Part shown: piece after piece, positions 1-7,374 of the stretch | Layout of the letters: each line of letters begins with the position of its first letter | Numbering within the stretch: the stretch's first letter is position 1 | Assembly (NCBI GenBank): GCA_043822065.1 | Contig: JBDRCC010000019.1 | Coordinates: 1 to 46,783, forward strand | Origin: JBDRCC01 sp043822065 [NCBI: archaeon] | GTDB lineage: Archaea; Undinarchaeota; CAZHTU01 | Direction of reading: 5' to 3' | Length of the DNA stretch: 46,783 nt | The notes under the pieces: generated by a model | What the model was told of the DNA's origin: nothing | Database searches by the model: none | Seen by the model: the letters and a program-made list of their open reading frames with translations, nothing else | Program-made: the position numbers and the translations under genes

Positions 1-164
1 ACAAGCTCGCAGGCGCGCCCGAGCTCGGACGCCTGGAAGCCGAGGCGCTTGAACCTGCTGGCGTAGCCGCCAAGGAGGGTCGGGTCAAATCCTTTTATCT
101 TGTCCAGGCTGGCAATGTCTATGCTCCCGCTTGATTTTTTCCTCCGGAAGGACTGGTTTTTCAT
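1..164 (-). CDS. dys: Deoxyhypusine synthase, N-terminal part (cut by window edge)
   Basis: Reverse-strand translation from the ATG at 164 gives about 54 residues that run off the window. After a basic start (MKNQSFRRKK) comes a stretch containing GFDPTLLGGYASRF and GFQASELGRACEL. This resembles the start of deoxyhypusine synthases, where a phrase like GFQATNLGRA is conserved. The family transfers the aminobutyl group of spermidine to a lysine of initiation factor 5A, the first step of hypusine formation, in an NAD-dependent cytosolic reaction found in archaea and eukaryotes. The start lies 13 bases after the stop of the upstream gene, so it is probably the last gene of a KaiC-unknown-dys operon. 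The catalytic lysine and NAD site lie outside the window, so the call rests on the N-terminus only. Confidence 0.8.
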   Translation of the reverse strand, partial: MKNQSFRRKKSSGSIDIASLDKIKGFDPTLLGGYASRFKRLGFQASELGRACEL

Positions 165-177
165 GGATAGATTATCA

Positions 178-744
178 CTAAGGCGGTTTTAGTAGTTTCG
201 CTAACTCTTTGCCCCTCTCGCTGCCAGGGTAGGCTGAAATGAAGCCTGACGCGCCCTTGCCAAGTATGCGCAAGGACGCAAGGTAGAGGATTGCAATTGA
301 GTTTTCTATGCTTGATACTATGAGGTTTAAGATGTCGTAGTCGGATTTGTCAAAGAGCTCGTCGACTTCGCATGCAAGCTTCTGGTTTGCTGAAAACTCC
401 TCAAGCAGGGACAGCGGCTTCTGCTTCCTTTCCTTTTTTGAGAGCTCGGCAGAGAACCGGGTGAGGAAGGAAAGCGAGCTTTTTACGAGCTCTTCTAAGG
501 CAGATATCAGGTCTGCGGGCACAGTATACTGCTTAGAATATTTTTCCTTTTGCTTCATGCGCGGGACGGCAGCTTGCTGGAGCTTCACATACCGGTTGTC
601 CATGTAGTCGTGAGCCCTGCCAAGCTTTGCCTCTGCCATCTCAAGCAATGCGGAATCTTGGCTGATAGGTGGCGCCAAAGAGTCCTTGATAATCTGGATT
701 AGAAGCATAGTATCGACCTGTACAGTTGGTTTCCAGCGGTCCAT
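178..744 (-). CDS. Unknown 188-residue protein downstream of the KaiC-like ATPase
   Basis: I do not recognise a family. The protein is soluble, largely helical in appearance and lysine/glutamate-rich, with no signal peptide and one cysteine. A conserved-looking C-terminal stretch (GKGASGFISAYPGSERGKEL) precedes the end. The ATG is a single base beyond the TGA of the KaiC-like gene, so the two are very likely co-transcribed and translationally coupled. The tight coupling suggests a partner or regulator of that ATPase, but this is inference from position only. The middle region (residues ~90-150) alternates hydrophobic and charged residues and could form a small helical bundle. Confidence 0.7.
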   Translation of the reverse strand: MDRWKPTVQVDTMLLIQIIKDSLAPPISQDSALLEMAEAKLGRAHDYMDNRYVKLQQAAVPRMKQKEKYSKQYTVPADLISALEELVKSSLSFLTRFSAELSKKERKQKPLSLLEEFSANQKLACEVDELFDKSDYDILNLIVSSIENSIAILYLASLRILGKGASGFISAYPGSERGKELAKLLKPP

Positions 745-745
745 C

Positions 746-2539
746 TCAGATCTGCTCGAAGACCTCTGCGGAGGGGTAGACTTTTATCCCAGAGCCGGTG
801 TTGATTGTCATCGGGACAATCTTCTGCTTGTGCTCTGCGCCCCTCAGCTTCAGGATTTCTATCGCCCTTGAGCGGAGGTTGCCCTTCGTGACGTTGTACA
901 TGACAATCACGCCGTCGGCTAAGAACTCCTCGATTCCGGTCTTTGAGTAGGTGTGCTCGGTGAAGACGGTTTCCGATATGAGGAAGCTCGTGGAGCCGAT
1001 TTTCTTGAGGTAGTTGAACAGCTGCTCGACATAAATCCTGTACTCCGCGTCTTTTTCCGTGAAGGCTGCCGCCAGCGCAGAAATGGAGTCGATTATTATC
1101 CTGTCCGGCTTAATCCCGGAGGGTATCAGGTCGCCGATTTCGCCGATGTCTATGCGTATCTCGTTTCTTGCCTTGGCAAGCAGGCCGGCGATTGAGCGCG
1201 AGACTGAGAACGGGTCGATTTTGTGGATCGTCAGTTTACCCTGCTTTTCGTATTTCCGCGGATCCCAGCCGAAGTCCTCCATGTGCTGCCGGAGGCTATC
1301 AGGCGGCTCCTCGAGCGTGATGTAGAGGCAGGTTTCGCCGCTTTCAAGGCCGTGGTAGAGCGTCTGGAGGCAGAATATTGTCTTGCCAGAGCCGGGGCCT
1401 CCTGCGACAAGCATGGTCGAGCCTTTTGGTATGCCCTTCGTAGTGAGTTCATCGAAGCCGGGTATTCCAGTTGTAACCCATTTAGATGGCTCGGCTTTCA
1501 GCTTTCCTTTGGGTGCCTGGGCTGCTGCAAGCTGGCGGAGCTGGTTGGATGGTATCATTTCCTGGTCAGTGTCCTCCTTTTTTGTTTCGTGAACGTCCTC
1601 TGCGGATACGCCGTCCGTAGCCCGTGCCCTATATGCCTGCCGCTCTTTTATTTTTTGCTGTTTCGCCTTCTCCTTCTGCAGGCGCAGTTCCCCCTTCTTG
1701 CGGAGCTTCGCCGCTTTTGCCTCCCCGGCCAGGCGCGCCTTTTCTGCCTTTGCCATTTCCTTGAGGCGCCGTATCTCCACCTTCTTCTTTTCGGCAATAA
1801 ATTTCCTGTTCTGGCGCTCTGTTTTGCCCCTTTCAAGTGAGCGTGATATGCTCTTAAGGAGGGATGGCCTGCGCTTTTTTTCCATCTCCCGCTTAAGGCG
1901 CGTTTCTTCGGCCTGGGCCTGCTTTTTGCGCTGCTCCTCGGCTTTTTTCTTTTCCTCGGCAAGGCGGAACTTTTCCCGCTCGAGCCGCTTTCTTTCACGC
2001 TCGCGCGTGAGGGATGCGAAGAAGCCTTGCTTTTTCTCCTTTGCAAGCGCCTTCTGGCGGCGGAGCTCCTCCTTTTCACGGAGCCTGGCTTTTTTGGCTT
2101 CCTCTTTCACGCGGTGCTTTTCCTCTTTTTCACGGAGTTTCTCTTTTTTGAATTCTTCCTTGTGGCGGAGGTGCTCGGCCTTTTCCTCCTGCCTTGCCCG
2201 CTCTGCATGCCCCTTGAACTTGATTTTCTGCTGGAGCTCAAACCTCCTTTTTCGCTCTGCCTCGAGCTTTGCATTGCGCTTGGCTGCGGCTTCCCGCTTC
2301 CTTGCGAGCTCTGCCTTTTTTAGGGCGTCGGCTTTCTTGCGCTTCTGCAGCGCAGCTTTGCGCTCGGATTCGAGCCTCTTCTGCCTCTTTGCGTCAGCTG
2401 CCTGCTTCCGCTCGAGCTCGCGCTTCCGTTTCTCTGCTATTTTAGCCCTCTGGCGCTCAAGGCTCCTTTTTTTCAATGAGAGCGTTACACGCTTTAGAAA
2501 GGGCATCTTCTCCTTTTTTTCGCGCCGTCTTTTTGGCAT
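746..2539 (-). CDS. KaiC/RadA-type ATPase with a ~300-residue charged coiled coil
   Basis: A 597-residue fusion. Residues 1 to ~330 are almost entirely Lys, Arg, Glu, Ala and Gln, with no proline over long stretches, and read as one long coiled coil or single alpha-helix. From about residue 350 a single KaiC domain follows: entry WVTTGIPGFDEL, Walker A GGPGSGKT, ITLEEPPDSLRQ, and Walker B RIIIDSISAL. KaiC-family ATPases are RecA-fold proteins used in signalling, archaellum control (FlaH) and unknown archaeal processes; one domain plus a long coil is not the two-domain clock KaiC. A TATA-like GTATAAAAG lies near 2561-2571 on the minus strand, giving a short leader. The next gene starts one base after its stop. 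The ATPase call is firm; the process is unknown. Confidence 0.85.
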   Translation of the reverse strand: MPKRRREKKEKMPFLKRVTLSLKKRSLERQRAKIAEKRKRELERKQAADAKRQKRLESERKAALQKRKKADALKKAELARKREAAAKRNAKLEAERKRRFELQQKIKFKGHAERARQEEKAEHLRHKEEFKKEKLREKEEKHRVKEEAKKARLREKEELRRQKALAKEKKQGFFASLTRERERKRLEREKFRLAEEKKKAEEQRKKQAQAEETRLKREMEKKRRPSLLKSISRSLERGKTERQNRKFIAEKKKVEIRRLKEMAKAEKARLAGEAKAAKLRKKGELRLQKEKAKQQKIKERQAYRARATDGVSAEDVHETKKEDTDQEMIPSNQLRQLAAAQAPKGKLKAEPSKWVTTGIPGFDELTTKGIPKGSTMLVAGGPGSGKTIFCLQTLYHGLESGETCLYITLEEPPDSLRQHMEDFGWDPRKYEKQGKLTIHKIDPFSVSRSIAGLLAKARNEIRIDIGEIGDLIPSGIKPDRIIIDSISALAAAFTEKDAEYRIYVEQLFNYLKKIGSTSFLISETVFTEHTYSKTGIEEFLADGVIVMYNVTKGNLRSRAIEILKLRGAEHKQKIVPMTINTGSGIKVYPSAEVFEQI

Positions 2540-2624
2540 GGGATGGAAAGATAATTGGGGCGGCTTTTATACGTTTTTTTGTCCCTTAGATAACATTAAA
2601 TATGCCAAAAACGAAGAATTCTGC

Positions 2625-2837
2625 ATGGAAAGCCTAAACGCCAGGTTCGTGGACGCCCAGAAGGCTTTGGAGGAGTTCGCGGGCAAAAAGTGCTGGTTCT
2701 GCGCAGCTGAGCTTGAGAATGAGAACAAGTGGGAAAAGCACGGCCACGTTTGCACTGACTGCGGCAGAGAGGTTGGGGCGGAGCTTACGCTCGACTGCGG
2801 AAGGCTCGCCTTCAAGCCGGCACTCGACATAGAGTAA
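2625..2837 (+). CDS. Small zinc-ribbon-like protein (70 residues)
   Basis: The ATG at 2625 opens a 70-residue frame with two CxxC pairs, CWFC and CTDC, about 20 residues apart, the pattern of a one-zinc ribbon. The rest is acidic to neutral with no membrane segment. An AT-rich TATA-like element (ATTAAATATG, near 2595-2604) lies ~25 bases upstream, consistent with a leaderless transcript from this ATG. The same frame stays open far upstream across the antisense of the KaiC coiled coil, but that part has biased composition and is not credible coding. I cannot assign a function; a DNA/RNA-binding or protein-contact module is possible. Confidence 0.65.
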   Translation: MESLNARFVDAQKALEEFAGKKCWFCAAELENENKWEKHGHVCTDCGREVGAELTLDCGRLAFKPALDIE

Positions 2838-2869
2838 TCTTGATATATTAGTAGCCCGTTTTTGAATAC

Positions 2870-3604
2870 ATGGCTAGCCTACTCCTGACAATAATTGGTG
2901 CAAGCGTCATAATAAGCCTTATCTCTCTGGTCGGCGTCTTCGGGCTTGCGGTTAAGGATGACATTCTCAAGAAGCTCCTCCTCGTGCTCATTGGGCTTGC
3001 GAGCGGCGGCCTGCTGGGCGGGGCATTTTTCCACCTTCTTCCCGAGGTGATGGGCGCGGGCGAGATAATTTTTGTTTATCTGATGGTGGGCTTCGTCCTG
3101 TTTTTCATTACTGAGAAGTACCTGTACTGGAGGCACTGCCACGATGGCAAGTGCGAGATACACACGTTCACATACATGAACATGATAGGGGACATGATAC
3201 ACAATTTCATCGACGGGCTTGTAATCGCTGGGAGCTTCCTTGTGGGCACCCACGTCGGCTGGATAACCACGCTTGCGGTTGCGATGCACGAGATACCCCA
3301 GGAGCTCGGCGACTTTGCGGTTTTTGTATATGGCGGCTTCAGCAAGTCCAAAGCACTTGTCTACAACTTCCTCAGCGCGCTTACCGCCGTTGCCGGCGCG
3401 GTTTTCGGGTTTTACCTCGGCGGGCATGTTGAGGGCCTAACCGTATTCCTCCTCCCGTTTGCGGCGGGCGGGTTCATATACATCGCTAGCTCTGACCTAA
3501 TACCTGAGCTGCACAAGGAGCCAGACAAGAAGAAGAGCATGATTTCCTTCCTTATGTTCGTAGTCGGGCTGGTCCTCATGTGGGGGCTGACCCTCCTCGA
3601 GTAG
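2870..3604 (+). CDS. ZIP-family divalent metal transporter
   Basis: A 244-residue polytopic membrane protein with about eight hydrophobic helices. It carries the two metal-site helices of ZIP transporters: HNFIDG in the fourth and HEIPQELGD in the fifth. A short cytoplasmic loop containing HCHDGKCEIH lies between helices 3 and 4 and could bind metal. ZIP proteins move zinc, iron or manganese into the cytoplasm down their gradient; the substrate cannot be read from sequence. A TATA-like TTGATATATTAG at about 2840-2851 sits ~20 bases before the ATG, so the message is probably leaderless. It stands alone between the zinc-ribbon gene and the acl operon. Confidence 0.9.
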   Translation: MASLLLTIIGASVIISLISLVGVFGLAVKDDILKKLLLVLIGLASGGLLGGAFFHLLPEVMGAGEIIFVYLMVGFVLFFITEKYLYWRHCHDGKCEIHTFTYMNMIGDMIHNFIDGLVIAGSFLVGTHVGWITTLAVAMHEIPQELGDFAVFVYGGFSKSKALVYNFLSALTAVAGAVFGFYLGGHVEGLTVFLLPFAAGGFIYIASSDLIPELHKEPDKKKSMISFLMFVVGLVLMWGLTLLE

Positions 3605-3610
3605 CGCCTC

Positions 3611-3656
3611 ATAAATTATATAAATTATTCTAGGTTAGCTTAGAGACTTTAGGGGG
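3611..3656 (+). promoter_or_regulatory. Promoter and Shine-Dalgarno of the ATP-citrate lyase operon
   Basis: The 16-mer ATAAATTATATAAATT (3611-3626) is a strong archaeal TATA element ~36 bases before the aclB ATG. An AGGGGG Shine-Dalgarno sequence (about 3650-3655) lies just before the start. The identical 16-mer recurs before the triple-thioredoxin gene at 23045-23060. Confidence 0.65.
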
Positions 3657-3661
3657 TATCA

Positions 3662-4936
3662 ATGGCGCAAAGGGGTATTCGAGAGTATGACGGCAAGAGG
3701 CTTATGGCAAAGTTTGTCCCGGACTATTGGAAGGGCTTCAACTACCCGGGAAAGATAGTCTTCGTCGACCCGAAGACTGACATGAAAAAGCTGGCTGAAC
3801 AGAACAAGTGGCTCCAAAAAGACAAGCTCGTGGTAAAGCCTGACCAGCTGTTTGGAAAGCGGGGGAAGCACAAACTTCTTCTACTGAATGCGAACTATCC
3901 CGAGGCGCAGAAATGGATTAAAGAAAGGATGAACAAAAAGTTCACTGTCGGAAAGACCACTGGAATACTCACGGACTTCATGATAGAGCCGTTCGTCCCG
4001 CACGACGGGAACGAGGAGTACTACGTCGCGATAAAGACTGAGCGGGAGGGGGACACGGTTTACTTCTCCACCAAGGGCGGGATATTCGTAGAGGAAAACT
4101 GGGACAAGGTCTCTTCGGCAAGCATACCAATCGGTGGAAGCCTCGACCCGAAGACGCTTGAAAGCCTGGTATCCAAGGCTCCGCCGAAGCGGAGGGAAGA
4201 GATAAAGAGCTTCATAGGCGCGCTTTACAAGTTCTTTGCCGACCTGAACTTCACCTACCTGGAGATAAATCCGTTCACCTTTTCAGGAAAGGAGCTGATG
4301 CCCCTTGACCTGGTCGCAAGGGTGGACGACACGGCCGAATTCGAGAGCGGCTCGAAGTGGGGGAAGCTAGCCTTCCCGGCTCCATTCGGAAGGGTTCTCT
4401 CTGAAGAGGAGGCATACGTAAAGAGCCTTGACGAGAAGACTGGCGCAAGCCTGAAGCTTACTATCCTGAACAGGGATGGGAGGATATGGACCATGGTCGC
4501 CGGCGGAGGCGCAAGCGTGATATTCGCAGATACCGTCGCAGACCTCGGGTTCGCAGGCGAGCTCGCAAACTACGGCGAGTACTCAGGCGACCCGGACGAG
4601 GAGTTCACCTACCTTTATGCGAAGACCATACTCGACCTGATGACGATGAAGAAAGACCCGCGCGGTAAGGTGCTGATAATCGGCGGTGGAATTGCGAACT
4701 TCACCGACGTCGCGGCCACCTTCAAGGGGATAAACAGGGCCCTGCGGGAGCATGCGAAAAAGCTCAGGGAGAACAAGGTCAAGATATACGTCCGCAGGGG
4801 CGGACCAAACTACCAGGAGGGCCTGAAGCAGATTAAGGACGTCGCAGAGGAGTGCGGGCTCAACATGGAAGTCTACGGGCCGGAGATGCACATGACGCGT
4901 GTGGTTTCAATGGCGCTCAAAGGGGGTAAAAAATGA
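3662..4936 (+). CDS. aclB: ATP-citrate lyase, small (ATP-grasp/citrate-binding) subunit
   Basis: At 424 residues this matches the small subunit of two-gene ATP-citrate lyases (AclB in Chlorobium, ACLA in plants). It has the N-terminal ATP-grasp fold related to succinyl-CoA synthetase beta (KLVVKPDQLFGKRGK, then LEINPF near residue 200). The C-terminal citrate-binding domain contains GGGASVIFADT and GGGIANFTDVAATFKG. With the large subunit it makes acetyl-CoA and oxaloacetate from citrate, CoA and ATP in the cytosol. Its stop overlaps the next start in an ATGA junction (4933-4936), typical of 1:1 subunit expression. The enzyme is the hallmark of the reductive TCA cycle but also supplies acetyl-CoA for biosynthesis. 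Subunit letters differ between organisms. Confidence 0.93.
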   Translation: MAQRGIREYDGKRLMAKFVPDYWKGFNYPGKIVFVDPKTDMKKLAEQNKWLQKDKLVVKPDQLFGKRGKHKLLLLNANYPEAQKWIKERMNKKFTVGKTTGILTDFMIEPFVPHDGNEEYYVAIKTEREGDTVYFSTKGGIFVEENWDKVSSASIPIGGSLDPKTLESLVSKAPPKRREEIKSFIGALYKFFADLNFTYLEINPFTFSGKELMPLDLVARVDDTAEFESGSKWGKLAFPAPFGRVLSEEEAYVKSLDEKTGASLKLTILNRDGRIWTMVAGGGASVIFADTVADLGFAGELANYGEYSGDPDEEFTYLYAKTILDLMTMKKDPRGKVLIIGGGIANFTDVAATFKGINRALREHAKKLRENKVKIYVRRGGPNYQEGLKQIKDVAEECGLNMEVYGPEMHMTRVVSMALKGGKK

Positions 4937-6783
4937 GGGAATACGAGCTTTTCAGCAGGGACACCCAGGCGGTAATTTACAACAACCAGAGGAACGCGGT
5001 ACAGCGGATGCTCGACTTTGACGCACTGTGCGAGAGGAAGACCCCAAGCGTTGCGTGCATAGTGAACGAGACGCGCGGAGGGTTTGAGAAATTCTTCTTC
5101 GGCAGGAACGAGCTGCTCATACCGATGTACAGGACGCTGGAGGAAGCGCTGGAAAGGCACCCGAACGTAGACGTGATGATAAACTTCGCCTCGTTCAGGT
5201 CGGCCTACGCCACAAGCAAGAAGGCGCTCGAGTCGAAGAAAATCAGGACGGTCGCGATAATCGCCGAAGGCGTGCCGGAGAGGCGGGCAAGGGAGCTTGC
5301 GGCCCTGGCGCGGAAGAATGGCAAGGTCATAATAGGGCCTTCGACAGTCGGCGGGCTTACAGCAGGCGCATTCAAGATAGGCAACACAGCAGGGACGATT
5401 GAGAATATCTTCGCCTCCAGGCTTTACAGGCCGGGGTGCGTCGGCTTCGTCTCGAAGTCTGGCGGCATGCTGAACGAGGCGTTCAACATCATATCGCGGA
5501 ACTCGAACGGCGTTTACGAGGGGATAGCCATCGGCGGGGACAAGTACCCTGGCTCGACCCTTATGGACCACGTCGTGAGGTATGAGAAGAACCCGAACAT
5601 AAAGATGATAGTGGTCCTAGGGGAGCTCGGCGGCAAGGAGGAGTACAGGATTGTCGACGCCATGAAGGCTGGCAAGGTAAAGAAGCCCCTCGTCGCGTGG
5701 GTGACCGGGACTTGCGCAAAGGTCTTCCCGTCGGAAGTCCAGTTCGGGCACGCCGGGGCAAAGGCGGGCGCCCAGGAGGAGACTGCCGATGCAAAGAACG
5801 CAGCCCTCAAGGCGGCTGGCGCGATAGTGCCGAAGTCGTTCGACGACTTTGACGATGCAATAAGCAAGACGTACCAGTCCCTCAAGAAAAAGGGCATTGC
5901 CAAAGACATCCCTGACAAAGAGGGGCTCACTTTCCCGCTTGAGTTCAACAAGGCAGTGAAGGCAGGGGTTGTCAGAAAGCCCACGAGCTTCATCTGCACA
6001 ATTTCCGACGAGCGCGGGGACGAGCACGAGTATCTAGGCAAGCCGATAACCGAAATAATCGCGGAGAACCGCTCAATCGGGGACATCGTCGCGATGCTCT
6101 GGTTCGGGAGGGAGCTGCCGAAGTGGGCGACCAACTACATCGAGCTCATAGTGAAAATCGTCGCTGACCACGGGCCCGCGGTTTCGGGGGCGCACAATGC
6201 GATAGTCGCATCGAGAGCCGGCAAGGACGTAATATCCTGCCTCTGCTCAGGGCTGCTGACGATAGGCCCGCGGTTCGGAGGCGCAATCGACGGCGCTGCC
6301 AAGTACATGAAGGACGCCTGCGACGCCGGAATGACCCCGGAGCAGTTTGTCAGGGACATGAAGGACAAGGGGATACTCATCCCGGGGATAGGGCACAGGA
6401 TAAAGAGCCTTGAGAACCCTGACAAAAGGGTTGAACTCCTGAAGAACTACGTCAAGAAGAACTTCCCGAAGACGAAGTACCTCGACTATGCGATTGAGGT
6501 TGAGCAGGTTACGACCAAGAAGCGCAACACGCTGATACTGAACGTAGACGGCTGCGTCGGGGTGACGTTCGTCGATCTGATGAACAGCGTCGGCTTCAGC
6601 CAGGACGAGATAAGCAGGTTCATCGACATGGGCGTGCTTAACGCGCTGTTCGTCTGGGGAAGGAGCATCGGCTTCATCGGGCACATCCTCGACCAGAAGA
6701 GGCTGGACGCGGACCTTTACAGGCACCCGTGGGACGACATCCTCTTCATAAAGCCGGAAAAGAAATCCAAGGGCAAGAACTAA
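4933..6783 (+). CDS. aclA: ATP-citrate lyase, large (CoA-binding plus citrate synthase-like) subunit
   Basis: 616 residues, the usual size of the large subunit. The N-terminal half is the CoA-binding/CoA-ligase part. The phospho-accepting histidine is H273 in FGHAGAKAG. The C-terminal ~260 residues are the citrate synthase-like lyase domain, with H421 (SGAHNA), H488 (GIGHRIKS) and D539 (NVDGCVG) at the expected catalytic positions. No key residue is missing. It is translationally coupled to aclB. Its TAA overlaps the TAG of the convergent DUF6485 gene, so the two operons meet tail to tail with no spacer. Confidence 0.94.
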   Translation: MREYELFSRDTQAVIYNNQRNAVQRMLDFDALCERKTPSVACIVNETRGGFEKFFFGRNELLIPMYRTLEEALERHPNVDVMINFASFRSAYATSKKALESKKIRTVAIIAEGVPERRARELAALARKNGKVIIGPSTVGGLTAGAFKIGNTAGTIENIFASRLYRPGCVGFVSKSGGMLNEAFNIISRNSNGVYEGIAIGGDKYPGSTLMDHVVRYEKNPNIKMIVVLGELGGKEEYRIVDAMKAGKVKKPLVAWVTGTCAKVFPSEVQFGHAGAKAGAQEETADAKNAALKAAGAIVPKSFDDFDDAISKTYQSLKKKGIAKDIPDKEGLTFPLEFNKAVKAGVVRKPTSFICTISDERGDEHEYLGKPITEIIAENRSIGDIVAMLWFGRELPKWATNYIELIVKIVADHGPAVSGAHNAIVASRAGKDVISCLCSGLLTIGPRFGGAIDGAAKYMKDACDAGMTPEQFVRDMKDKGILIPGIGHRIKSLENPDKRVELLKNYVKKNFPKTKYLDYAIEVEQVTTKKRNTLILNVDGCVGVTFVDLMNSVGFSQDEISRFIDMGVLNALFVWGRSIGFIGHILDQKRLDADLYRHPWDDILFIKPEKKSKGKN

Positions 6784-6974
6784 AGCTTCTTGTCCCTTGC
6801 GAAATTTTCGAACGACCTGTCGTACGTGGCTTCAGCCGCAGGCGAGAAGCAGCAGGCAGGAAGCTCGTCACTTTTAATGTGGTATGCCAGGCAGTCGCAG
6901 CAGCGCCCCTTCCTCGGGCATGGCTCATACGTGCAGGGGCAGTTTGAGACGTTCTTATTTATGTTGCACTCCAT
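6780..6974 (-). CDS. DUF6485-type Cys-rich small protein
   Basis: A 64-residue protein with nine cysteines (C3, C12, C14, C19, C25, C26, C28, C41, C42), including CPCTYEPCPRKGRCCDC, followed by a YDRSFENF tail. This matches my memory of the DUF6485 family of small cysteine-rich archaeal and bacterial proteins, whose function is unknown; metal or Fe-S binding is likely. It starts inside the last codons of the Nudix gene (20-base overlap), so it is the third gene of a Tes-Nudix-DUF6485 operon. Its stop overlaps the aclA stop from the opposite strand. Confidence 0.8.
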   Translation of the reverse strand: MECNINKNVSNCPCTYEPCPRKGRCCDCLAYHIKSDELPACCFSPAAEATYDRSFENFARDKKL

Positions 6975-7368
6975 TTTTCCTCCTCTTGAAGTCTCTGAGT
7001 ATTATTGCGTGGTCGAACGCCAGCTTTGGAAGGCGTTCCAAGTCAAACCACTGCGGCTCGGTTTCGTTCGACTCCTTGAGCCTGCCGGAAACGATTCTTG
7101 CAGAATATGCGGCAGCGGCAGTGTGCCGCTTTGCATCGCGTTTCGGGTCGGAATATACCCCAAGAAGCCCGGTCAGCCTGACCTTGAGCCCTGTCTCCTC
7201 AAAGGCCTCACGGACGGCAGACTGCTCGGCAGTCTCGTGCGGCTCGACGAATCCGCCTGGAATGGCCCAGCAGCCCTTGTATGGCGGGAATTTCCTTTTG
7301 ACAAGGGCGACCCTGCTGCCTTTGGTTATGATAATGTCAACTGTCAGCGGGCGGGATTTCCTCTGCAT
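6955..7368 (-). CDS. Nudix hydrolase, ADP-ribose pyrophosphatase-like
   Basis: A 137-residue single-domain protein with a textbook Nudix box: GGFVEPHE, then seven residues, REAFEETGL. The GVYSDPKRD phrase after the box is like that of archaeal ADP-ribose pyrophosphatases such as Methanocaldococcus MJ1149. The family cleaves nucleoside diphosphates linked to another group, releasing for example AMP and ribose 5-phosphate. It starts 6 bases after the Tes-like gene's stop and overlaps DUF6485 at its end, so all three are probably one transcript. The exact substrate is not determinable. Confidence 0.88.
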   Translation of the reverse strand: MQRKSRPLTVDIIITKGSRVALVKRKFPPYKGCWAIPGGFVEPHETAEQSAVREAFEETGLKVRLTGLLGVYSDPKRDAKRHTAAAAYSARIVSGRLKESNETEPQWFDLERLPKLAFDHAIILRDFKRRKNGVQHK

Positions 7369-7374
7369 TTCTGA

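Noticed and set aside
1650-2500. Short repeated AAG/GCG/CTT-like motifs suggesting a CRISPR or minisatellite
   Set aside because: No regular repeat-spacer unit exists; the pattern comes from repeated Lys, Glu, Arg and Ala codons in the coiled coil.
1698-2600. Long plus-strand open frame opposite the KaiC coiled coil
   Set aside because: Its product is a low-complexity Ser/Arg/Phe string, the mirror image of the Lys/Glu-rich coil on the minus strand. Only the last 70 codons (from 2625) look like a real small protein.
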